Positions 8,253 through 15,439 of a DNA stretch of 64,000 nt are shown piece after piece (within the stretch, counting starts at the first letter, position 1; each line of letters starts with the position of its first letter). This DNA is from Candidatus Methanoperedens sp. (lineage in GTDB: Archaea > Halobacteriota > Methanosarcinia > Methanosarcinales > Methanoperedenaceae). Position numbers and translations under genes: made by a program. The DNA is taken from positions 34,010 to 98,009 of the forward strand of contig VEPM01000015.1 in NCBI GenBank assembly GCA_012026795.1. Direction: 5' to 3'. Below the pieces are notes generated by a model. That model was given only the letters and a program-made list of their open reading frames with translations. It did not search any database and was not told the origin of the DNA.

Positions 8253-9631
8253 TGCTATTTAATAATTCATCCAGAATAGCTGTACTTGACCTGACCCATG
8301 GCGGGGCTGTAATAGCCAGGAAATTAAGGAAAATCACCGGATCAGTGACTGCTATAGATGTGTACAGGAAGCTCGGTCATGAATTATTGGATGAACTTGA
8401 AAATGAGGATATAAAAACTTCAAGGGAATCCTTGAAAGCATCGGATTTTGATTTTATGGTAGCCCCGGTGCATCTTGATTCTAATTATCCGATGCTTATA
8501 GACGCATCAGCGAATAAGATCCCTGTTTTATCCCATCATCAGGCAGTCGGGCAGATTTTATCAGTATCAGGATACGACCTGAAGAACAGGACACTTATCG
8601 AACTGACCGGCACAAAAGCCAAAACAAGCACTGCAATCCTGCTGGCAGATATTTTATCAAAGAGAAAAAAAGTAGTGTCACATACAAGCAGGGGTCTTGA
8701 GGACTGGAGTACAGGGATAATAATCAGGAAAGGATTAAGCATAACACCGGCAAGCATCCTGACCGCTCTTGATGCTGTTCATGAGGCAGGGATTGAATTC
8801 GATGTGTTCATATCCGAGATCTCACTTGGAGGGACAGGTTCAGCCGATGTCGGTATAATTACAACTATTGCCAATGATTATAAGATCGCCAACAATACAA
8901 AGCTTGCAAGTGAAGCTAAACGCAGGATGATACTTGATGCCAGACCCGGAAGCGTGCTTGTTGTAAATAATGATGCTTTGAGGTTCTTCGGGGCATGCAG
9001 GAGGGATATTAATGTTATCTCATTTACTGATTCAATCAATGCTTCATGCAATGTTTATTATGAGAGCATGGACCGCAAAGGCGGAACAATAGCCTATTTC
9101 CTTGGAGATAAACACGGCAGGATCCGTATCCGGGAAGCGGCAGATTACGATATAACTTCTTATAAAACCGCCTTTGTATGTGCAACTGCTGCTGCTCTTG
9201 CCCTGGATATCGATCCCCTGGCAATTGAGCGCACATTGCTGGAATTTAGAGGTGCAGAAGGGCGAATGAAGAGGAAAAACCTTGACGGAAGGATACTGAT
9301 CGACAACTCAAACTCAGGAATGGATATCAGGACAGCCGAAATAGCGCTTGGTTATTCAAAAAACGAGGGCAAAAGAATTGTCATGGTGCTTGGTGAAGAA
9401 GCAAAAGAAGTTTGCGAAGGACTTGATCCATCGGGTGTTGACCGATTTATCCATAAGCATATAAATGGACTTGCTGCCATCATACTTGTTGGGGAAAGGA
9501 TGAAACAATTCGTTGAAACTGACCCGGCAAAAATCCATCATGCAAATGATCTGCCAGGCGGGATCGAGCTTGCAAAATCATTGACAGAGGAAAAAGATAT
9601 TATTTTATCCTGTGTAAAGTGTTTCAGGTAA
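8252..9631 (+). CDS. cfbE: Coenzyme F430 synthetase (Mur-ligase-like)
   Basis: MurE/MurF-related ATP-dependent ligase that converts 15,17(3)-seco-F430-17(3)-acid to F430 in the final step of MCR cofactor synthesis. The ATP P-loop is divergent: IELTGTKAKTSTAILLADIL. Central Mur-like motifs include SEISLGGTG and the C-terminal RGAEGRMKRKNLDG..LIDNSNSGMD. About 460 residues, normal for CfbE. ATG 8252 overlaps the cfbA stop (TGATG); an in-frame TTG lies one codon earlier. cfbB, cfbC and cfbD are not in the window. Confidence 0.88.
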   Translation: MLFNNSSRIAVLDLTHGGAVIARKLRKITGSVTAIDVYRKLGHELLDELENEDIKTSRESLKASDFDFMVAPVHLDSNYPMLIDASANKIPVLSHHQAVGQILSVSGYDLKNRTLIELTGTKAKTSTAILLADILSKRKKVVSHTSRGLEDWSTGIIIRKGLSITPASILTALDAVHEAGIEFDVFISEISLGGTGSADVGIITTIANDYKIANNTKLASEAKRRMILDARPGSVLVVNNDALRFFGACRRDINVISFTDSINASCNVYYESMDRKGGTIAYFLGDKHGRIRIREAADYDITSYKTAFVCATAAALALDIDPLAIERTLLEFRGAEGRMKRKNLDGRILIDNSNSGMDIRTAEIALGYSKNEGKRIVMVLGEEAKEVCEGLDPSGVDRFIHKHINGLAAIILVGERMKQFVETDPAKIHHANDLPGGIELAKSLTEEKDIILSCVKCFR

Positions 9632-9670
9632 AGCGGTAAATCTAAACAATCAAAAGATAACTACTACAAT

Positions 9671-10591
9671 ATGGAGCTAAATAAACCAATCATTCCCGCA
9701 AGAATAACAGAAAATATGTCTGTTAGCGAGCTTGTAAACTCTTTTTCAGGCTGTGCTTTCGGTGCAGGCCGCATTTATGAGGCTGTTGACATATACCGGG
9801 AAATGATAAATGATAAGGATTGCACAAAATTCTTCGGCCTTGCAGGTGCGATGGTTCCTGCGGGTATGAGGCATATTGTAAGCGACATAATACGGGGCCG
9901 GGAAATAGACATTCTTGTTAGCACAGGCGCTAACCTTGTTCACGATATAATAGAATCCCTGGGACTTCATCATTATAAGGGAACTGATGTAACAGATGAT
10001 ATCCAGTTAAAACACGATGCCGTCAACCGTATATATGATGTGTTCCTGCCTGAACACCATTTCACTGATCTTGAAGAGAAGATGCAATCAATTTTCAAAG
10101 AGATCCCGGAGAAGCTTTCGATTACCGAACTTCTCTCGCATATCGGTAAAAGGCTTGATGACGAGAACTCAATATTAAAAAGTGCATACGATATGGGTGT
10201 GCCCGTATATTGTCCTGCCATACAGGATTCTATTATCGGATTGCAGGCATGGCTGTATAAGCAGACAAGGCAATTGAATGTGGATGTGTTTGCCGATATG
10301 AGGGGATTGATCGACAGGTGCTATGAGGCAAAACGCGCCGGAGTTGTTATAATCGGCGGCGGTGTACCCAAGAATTTCATTTTGCAATCCATGCTCGTTA
10401 CCCCGCGTTCTTTTGATTATGCTATACAGCTCACCATGGACAGGCCTGAGACAGGCGGACTTTCAGGCGCAACACTTGATGAGGCGCGCTCATGGGGTAA
10501 GATCGGGGAAAATGCAAGGTCAGTGACAGTATATTCTGATGCGACTATCACGCTTCCAATAATCGTGGCTGCTGCAAAAAAGAGAAATTAA
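9671..10591 (+). CDS. dys: Deoxyhypusine synthase
   Basis: NAD-dependent enzyme that transfers the aminobutyl group of spermidine to a lysine of archaeal aIF5A. 306 residues. Conserved features are STGANLVHDIIE, the Rossmann part VVIIGGGVPKNFILQ, and the active-site segment GGLSGATLDEARSWGKIG with the catalytic lysine in SWGKI. Length is typical. It lies 39 nt after cfbE in the same orientation, so it may be co-transcribed with the F430 genes, although the functions are unrelated. Confidence 0.92.
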   Translation: MELNKPIIPARITENMSVSELVNSFSGCAFGAGRIYEAVDIYREMINDKDCTKFFGLAGAMVPAGMRHIVSDIIRGREIDILVSTGANLVHDIIESLGLHHYKGTDVTDDIQLKHDAVNRIYDVFLPEHHFTDLEEKMQSIFKEIPEKLSITELLSHIGKRLDDENSILKSAYDMGVPVYCPAIQDSIIGLQAWLYKQTRQLNVDVFADMRGLIDRCYEAKRAGVVIIGGGVPKNFILQSMLVTPRSFDYAIQLTMDRPETGGLSGATLDEARSWGKIGENARSVTVYSDATITLPIIVAAAKKRN

Positions 10592-10605
10592 AAATCAGAT
10601 AAAGA

Positions 10606-11157
10606 TCAAATAATCTTGTTCTCTCCCATTAATTTCTGGGTAGCTATCCACAAACATATGACTGTAAAAGGATAGGTCACAAGACCACCCACACCGGCCA
10701 GAGCCCCGCCGATACCATTGATCACGAGCAGGATAACCCCAAGTATTATCGAGAATTGAAAATTTTCTCTTCCGATCCTGTAGCTCTTCTTGAGTGAATC
10801 TATACCCCCCAGTTTCTCGCTGATCGCGATCGGAATGGCATACTGGAAAAGGAATATTAGTATCATCCCGGGGATAAAAAGAAGAATAAGTCCAACCAGT
10901 ACCGCCAGGCCGCCGATAATAACAATCACCCAGCTTACGGCGAAATAATCAAAACCTTTGAAAACATCTTTTATTTCCACTTCTTCCCCTTTGATTATTT
11001 TCCTTCCCATTATATAGAGACCGAATAGCAGTGGAGGGGCTGTGATTATGAGAATCGAACCTATTGCTGCGACCACTGCTGCAACAATAAATACAGCGAA
11101 TTGTTTCTTGTAAATATCAAAACCTTCATTTAATATGTCTTCTACCTTAAAATTCAA
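10606..11157 (-). CDS. Multi-pass membrane protein (DUF4013/DUF7847-like)
   Basis: 183 residues. The N-terminal amphipathic part ([20 protein letters not shown]) is followed by at least four hydrophobic segments, including [44 protein letters not shown] and the C-terminal [20 protein letters not shown] region. The arrangement resembles the archaeal DUF4013-type membrane proteins of unknown function. It is convergent with dys (14 nt apart) and divergent from the UPF0216 gene. No catalytic residues are recognisable. Confidence 0.6.
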   Translation of the reverse strand: MNFKVEDILNEGFDIYKKQFAVFIVAAVVAAIGSILIITAPPLLFGLYIMGRKIIKGEEVEIKDVFKGFDYFAVSWVIVIIGGLAVLVGLILLFIPGMILIFLFQYAIPIAISEKLGGIDSLKKSYRIGRENFQFSIILGVILLVINGIGGALAGVGGLVTYPFTVICLWIATQKLMGENKII

Positions 11158-11257
11158 ATGACCAACTCTGAGTTAATATCATCTTCAATAAAATATATAG
11201 TTTATCCAGATTGTAATATTCAATTGAAATGTAACAATTAAAGCAGTCAGATTATTC

Positions 11258-11686
11258 ATGTTCAACGAAGACAATTTTGAGAAAAAGATCTCCATGAAGT
11301 TCATACAGACGCTGAACAGGCATCTTCCAACAAAAAGGAGAACGCTCAAGGAACTTCTTGCCGAAGACAGGCCAAACATAAAAAACCTGGACAATTCAAC
11401 TCATTCATTTGACAAAAAAGAACTTGAAAAGATCGCTTTCATGATACCTGAATGGGAGCATGATAAACTGAGACTTCCCATATACCTTGAAATGTCCTCT
11501 TCAATGGAAAGAGGCACTATTAAGGTTTCGGGAAGGATAGATTGCATGGTAGTAAACAGAGTCCTGTATGAAGAAGGAGAGATCAGGAAAAAGGAAACTA
11601 AGGACTCGATGGTTTTCTACTATCCCCACCTCAGGAAAGTACGAAAAGAGCTTCCAACAACAACACAATTCATGTTTACGATGTAA
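11258..11686 (+). CDS. UPF0216 (DUF61) family protein
   Basis: 142 residues matching the archaeal UPF0216/DUF61 family. Recognisable blocks are FIQTLNRHLPTKRRTLKELL near the N-terminus, the central LRLPIYLEMSSSMERGTIKV and IRKKETKDSMVFYYPHLRKVRKELP at the C-terminus. It is small, basic and soluble. The family has no established function. It is monocistronic and ends about 50 nt before the promoter of the glnA leader. Confidence 0.75.
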   Translation: MFNEDNFEKKISMKFIQTLNRHLPTKRRTLKELLAEDRPNIKNLDNSTHSFDKKELEKIAFMIPEWEHDKLRLPIYLEMSSSMERGTIKVSGRIDCMVVNRVLYEEGEIRKKETKDSMVFYYPHLRKVRKELPTTTQFMFTM

Positions 11687-11698
11687 TTAATAGAAAAC

Positions 11699-11705
11699 TA
11701 TATAA
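11699..11705 (+). promoter_or_regulatory. TATA box of the glnA leader
   Basis: TATATAA at 11699-11705 lies in the gap after the UPF0216 gene. An archaeal transcription start would be expected near 11728, just before the structured leader at 11737. This gives a long 5' leader of about 300 nt before glnA that includes the small ORF at 11859. Position inferred from sequence only. Confidence 0.45.
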
Positions 11706-11736
11706 GCCTGCAAACGGTAGCCTATAGTCGGTCAAT

Positions 11737-11829
11737 ACATATCCTCATTTGAGTTATCTCAAGTTGGGTAAAAACATTGTAAATGTTGTTTCATTGTAAG
11801 CGAATCTGAAAAACCGGATGAGGATATGT
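11737..11829 (+). ncRNA. Putative structured leader RNA upstream of glnA
   Basis: A perfect 12-bp inverted repeat (ACATATCCTCAT at 11737-11748, ATGAGGATATGT at 11818-11829) encloses three smaller self-complementary elements. They are TTGAG/CTCAA (11749-11753, 11758-11762), AACATT/AATGTT (11773-11778, 11782-11787) and TTTCA/TGAAA (11789-11793, 11807-11811). Read as RNA, this is a closing stem with a multi-branch loop, directly after the predicted transcription start. It could be a cis-regulatory RNA or a small-RNA target; the outer repeat alone could also be a protein operator. I do not recognise a known riboswitch class. Confidence 0.4.
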
Positions 11830-11858
11830 GGGACCATAAAATCAAAGGAGAAAAGAAA

Positions 11859-11969
11859 ATGGTAAAATCAATAAAGGATAGGCTTCCGGCTTCGGGTATC
11901 ATGAAAAGGCAAAATTGGCAAAGCGGGAAAGGTAAAATGGATTTAATCATAGCACAGAATGATTTATAA
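11859..11969 (+). CDS. 36-residue small ORF in the glnA leader
   Basis: Small ORF beginning MVKSIKDRLPASGIMKRQNW and ending IIAQNDL, with a strong ribosome-binding site (AAAGGAG at 11844-11850, about 8 nt before the ATG). It is basic in the first two thirds. It ends 60 nt before glnA and shares its leader. Methanosarcina is known to have small proteins that bind glutamine synthetase or nitrogen transport proteins, so a regulatory microprotein is plausible. I do not recognise the sequence, and translation is unproven. Confidence 0.45.
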   Translation: MVKSIKDRLPASGIMKRQNWQSGKGKMDLIIAQNDL

Positions 11970-12029
11970 TAACAGATAGTAATAAAGTGAAAAAGATACG
12001 AAAAGTGAAAGGATAAGAAAAGATAAGTG

Positions 12030-13361
12030 ATGAATATGGTAATTACAAATGAAGATATATTAAGATCAATAGATGAAAACCAGGTCAGGTTTTTAAGACT
12101 CCAGTTTGTTGACATTGGCGGGATGGTTAAGAACGTGGGAATACCCGTATCACAGGCAGAAAAAGCACTTACATCAGGAATAGCATTTGACGGCTCTTCG
12201 ATCGAAGGATTTGTCAGGATAGAAGAATCTGATATGATCCTGAAACCTGATAATAACACTTATATGATCCTTCCATGGGATATTAACGGCGGAAAGGTGG
12301 CACGGATAATATGCGATGTTTACAGGCCGGATGGAAAGCCCTTTGAAGGCGACCCTCGCTATGTCTTAAAGAGGGCAATACAGGCAGCTGCCAAAAAAGG
12401 TTTTGTAATGAACACCGGGCCTGAGCTTGAATTCTTTTTCTTCAAGAGAAAAGACGGGCAGGCAACCGTTATCCCCCATGACTTCGGAGGCTATTTTGAC
12501 TTTCCTCCCATAGACCAGGCTGAAGAGATACGGCAGAATATAGTAGTAGCCCTTGAGAACATGGACTTCAACATTGAAGCTTCACATCACGAGGTTTCCA
12601 TAGGGCAGCATGAGATAGATTTCAAATACAGCGACGCGTTAAAGACGGCGGATAATGTCATTACCTTCAAGTTTGTTACCAAGACCATCGCGCAGAAAAA
12701 TGATTTGCATGCATCTTTCATGCCAAAACCAATCTTTGGTATTAATGGCTCAGGTATGCATACAAATATCTCCTTATTTAAGAATGGAAAAAATGCATTC
12801 TATGATGAATCAAAGGATATGCAAGTCAGCGATACTTTAAGATATTTCGTTGGCGGCCTGAAAAAACACGTCAAGTCGTTTACTGCTGTCACAAATCCCA
12901 TTGTTAACAGTTATAAGAGGATCGTTCCGGGTTATGAAGCCCCGGTGTACATCGCATGGTCAGGGGCCAACCGCTCATCCATGATACGCATACCCGCAGC
13001 AAGAGGCATGAGCACCCGAATCGAACTCAGGAGCCCTGACCCGTCATGCAACCCGTATCTATCCTTTGCTGTGATCCTGATGTCAGGACTTGACGGTATT
13101 GAAAACAAGATCGATCCGGGCGAACCAACAACACTCAACCTGTTCCATCTTGATGATGAAGGACGCAAAAATCATGGGATCGAATCCCTTCCAGGCAGTC
13201 TTAAAGAAGCGCTTGATAACCTTGAAACCGACGATGTAGTGAAAGATGCACTCGGAGAACATGTCTATGAAGATTTCATGAGACTTGGAAGGGCAGAATG
13301 GGATGCATACAGGATAAGCGTACATGACTGGGAAATTAACCGCTACCTGAATATTATATAA
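12030..13361 (+). CDS. glnA: Glutamine synthetase type I
   Basis: Catalyses ATP-dependent amidation of glutamate, the entry point for ammonium. About 443 residues, the short GSI-alpha form. Active-site motifs: substrate loop FDGSSIEGF, metal/glutamate site GPELEFFFF, NGSGMHTNISLF (glutamate and metal), the NRS/ATP segment AWSGANRSSMIRIP, and the C-terminal RIELRSPDPSCNPYLSF. Possible starts are GTG 12027, ATG 12030 and ATG 12036. It is preceded by a long structured leader with a small ORF and followed 23 nt later by nrpR, which fits nitrogen control. I saw no GGTA-N6-TACC-type NrpR operator near the TATA box. Confidence 0.95.
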   Translation: MNMVITNEDILRSIDENQVRFLRLQFVDIGGMVKNVGIPVSQAEKALTSGIAFDGSSIEGFVRIEESDMILKPDNNTYMILPWDINGGKVARIICDVYRPDGKPFEGDPRYVLKRAIQAAAKKGFVMNTGPELEFFFFKRKDGQATVIPHDFGGYFDFPPIDQAEEIRQNIVVALENMDFNIEASHHEVSIGQHEIDFKYSDALKTADNVITFKFVTKTIAQKNDLHASFMPKPIFGINGSGMHTNISLFKNGKNAFYDESKDMQVSDTLRYFVGGLKKHVKSFTAVTNPIVNSYKRIVPGYEAPVYIAWSGANRSSMIRIPAARGMSTRIELRSPDPSCNPYLSFAVILMSGLDGIENKIDPGEPTTLNLFHLDDEGRKNHGIESLPGSLKEALDNLETDDVVKDALGEHVYEDFMRLGRAEWDAYRISVHDWEINRYLNII

Positions 13362-13384
13362 GCAGGAGACATATTACAGGACGA

Positions 13385-14380
13385 ATGAACACAACAACTA
13401 TAGACTCAATGGTTCAAAGAAAACTCATAGAGATACTGCGGATACTCCATGAGAACCAGGAGCCCATAGGTGCGCGGCTTATTGCTGACAGGATGAATGA
13501 TCGCGGATACCCCATTGGAGAAAGGGGTGTCCGTTATCACCTGCGCATCCTTGATGAACGCGGTCTCACGAAACGCCAGGGTTATGATGGAAGGATAATC
13601 ACCGAGCGCGGGACAAAGGAGCTTGGAAATGCACTGGTCGGGGACAGGATGGGTTTTATTATAACAAGAATTGAGAAACTCATTTACGATACTACTTTTG
13701 ATCTTAAGACCGGGCAGGGAAATGTGATCGTTAATACCTCGATCGTCGATGAAAAAGATCTTGATAAAACTCTTGAGGTCATGCAGCATGTGATAAGTGA
13801 GGGTTATTGTTTCAGTCCTTTTGTAAAAATAATGGAGGAAGAGACTTCCAATCCTGATATCAATATCAATATTCCCAAAGGCAAAATTGGAATTGCCACT
13901 ATGTGCAGCATAACGATAGACGGGGTTTTGCTAAAAAACGGTATTCCTGTTACTCCGAAATACGGAGGATTACTGGATGTGAAAAACAGGAAGCCAACAG
14001 GTTTTGAGGATATTATTGTTTATAATGGTACATCTATTGACCCTATGAAGATCTTTATCTCAAGGAAAATGACACATGTGCTTGATGCTGTTGATACGGG
14101 TTCTGGAAGACTTCTTGCAAACCTGCGTGAAATCCCGATGTCATCTGTCATGGAAGCTCAAAAAGTTTTGAAATCTGCAATGAGTATAGGGATCGCGGAT
14201 ATTACCCGGATCGGGGAACCAGGAATGTCGGTACTCAATGCCCCTGTTGATTCGGGAAAAGTGGGAGTTGTAGTTTATGCCGGAACGAATATAATGGCAG
14301 CTGTTGAGGAAAGCGGAATTAATGTAGCTACATTTCCGATATCGGCGATCATGGATTTCAAGGAATTGAAAGCACTATGA
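13385..14380 (+). CDS. nrpR: Nitrogen repressor NrpR-like (wHTH + DUF128)
   Basis: 331 residues: an N-terminal winged helix (about 8-75, RKLIEILRILHENQEPIGARLIADRM; YPIGERGVRYHLRILDERGL) followed by one DUF128/NrpR sensor domain (VNTSIVDEKDLDKTLEVMQHVISEG; GKIGIATMCSITIDGVLL; GVVVYAGTNIMAAVEESGI). NrpR represses nitrogen-fixation and assimilation genes in methanogens and releases DNA when 2-oxoglutarate rises. A protein with HTH plus a single NrpR domain corresponds to the NrpRI form of Methanosarcina. It lies directly after glnA and overlaps the next gene by 4 nt (ATGA). Confidence 0.88.
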   Translation: MNTTTIDSMVQRKLIEILRILHENQEPIGARLIADRMNDRGYPIGERGVRYHLRILDERGLTKRQGYDGRIITERGTKELGNALVGDRMGFIITRIEKLIYDTTFDLKTGQGNVIVNTSIVDEKDLDKTLEVMQHVISEGYCFSPFVKIMEEETSNPDININIPKGKIGIATMCSITIDGVLLKNGIPVTPKYGGLLDVKNRKPTGFEDIIVYNGTSIDPMKIFISRKMTHVLDAVDTGSGRLLANLREIPMSSVMEAQKVLKSAMSIGIADITRIGEPGMSVLNAPVDSGKVGVVVYAGTNIMAAVEESGINVATFPISAIMDFKELKAL

Positions 14381-15357
14381 AAATGAATGCGCAAATCAAG
14401 GCTGAACTCATTTCTATCGGTGCAATTGATATTGACCCGTCAATTCTGGGAAGGCTGACCATCCCGACAGCAGGACCGGGCGCAGGCGGCAAGGCTTTTT
14501 TCTTCAAATCAGGCGGTCACCGTGTGCGGCTCGTTGTAGATGAAGGCTCACCTCTTCGCGCGATAAGAGATAATGGCGAGATCGTAATCCTTAAAGGCGG
14601 AAGAGAGTTCGTGAGAGGAACTATCGAGGAAGAACTCATCCACTGTCCTGAGCAGGCATATATTACGATGAGCGAGCGCTGCATTTACGATTGTAAATTC
14701 TGCCCTGTCCCGAAATTGAATGGAAAGGTCAAATCTTCAGAGGAATTGCTGGCGCTTGTGGAAGAAGCCTTTAAATTGGGGAAGATGAAAGGAATTTCCC
14801 TGACATCAGGGGTTGAAGTGTCACCTGAAAAAGAAGTGGAACGCGCGGCAGAGCTTGTTAAGGAACTGAAAAAATACAATGTCCCGATAGGTGTTTCTGT
14901 CTATCCAACAAAGGATTCATCCCGCATATTGAAAGAGGCGGGAGCAAGTGAAGTTAAATATAATGTTGAGACCATGGACAGGGAACTTTATGAAAAATAC
15001 TGCAAGAAGCCTCCGCTTGATTTCACAATCGAGTGCCTGAAAGATGCCGTTAAGATTTTCGGGAAAAACAACGTTTATACGAACTTTATTGCTGGCCTCG
15101 GGGAGACAGACGAAACAATTGAAAAGAATTATGAGGAACTTGCTAAAATGGGCGTGATCCCCATAATCCGGGCTGTGGGTGTACATCCCCTGCGCTTTGG
15201 TGAACTGGAGGCCGAGCGCCCGACTGCGCAAAGGCTGCTCAAGCTTGCGAAAATGTCACGCAGGATACTTGATAAATACGGGCTTGACGCGAGTGTTGCG
15301 AAAACGATGTGCCTGCCGTGTACGGGATGCGACCTGAATCCGCATGTTGATTTATGA
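14377..15357 (+). CDS. Radical SAM protein (biotin-synthase-related)
   Basis: 326 residues with the SAM-cluster motif CIYDCKFC (CX3CX2C) after an N-terminal domain of about 100 residues (IPTAGPGAGGKAFFFKSGGHRVRL). Conserved barrel motifs GISLTSGVEVSP and TNFIAGLGETDETIEKNYEEL follow. The C-terminus CLPCTGCDLNPH has three closely spaced cysteines that could bind a second cluster. It matches the archaeal COG2516 class of biotin-synthase-related radical SAM proteins without known reaction. Its start overlaps the nrpR stop, so the two are co-translated. A link to nitrogen metabolism is inferred only from this coupling. Confidence 0.75.
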   Translation: MKMNAQIKAELISIGAIDIDPSILGRLTIPTAGPGAGGKAFFFKSGGHRVRLVVDEGSPLRAIRDNGEIVILKGGREFVRGTIEEELIHCPEQAYITMSERCIYDCKFCPVPKLNGKVKSSEELLALVEEAFKLGKMKGISLTSGVEVSPEKEVERAAELVKELKKYNVPIGVSVYPTKDSSRILKEAGASEVKYNVETMDRELYEKYCKKPPLDFTIECLKDAVKIFGKNNVYTNFIAGLGETDETIEKNYEELAKMGVIPIIRAVGVHPLRFGELEAERPTAQRLLKLAKMSRRILDKYGLDASVAKTMCLPCTGCDLNPHVDL

Positions 15358-15439
15358 TTAAGGGTGTAATTCCCATTAAGATGACTGATTTTAATATATA
15401 TAGAACTTAAAGGATATTCGATAATTTCAGCAGCGTTCT

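Noticed and set aside
11699..12030. A GGTA-N6-TACC NrpR operator before glnA
   Set aside because: GGTA words occur near 11716 and 11766, but without TACC at the required spacing.
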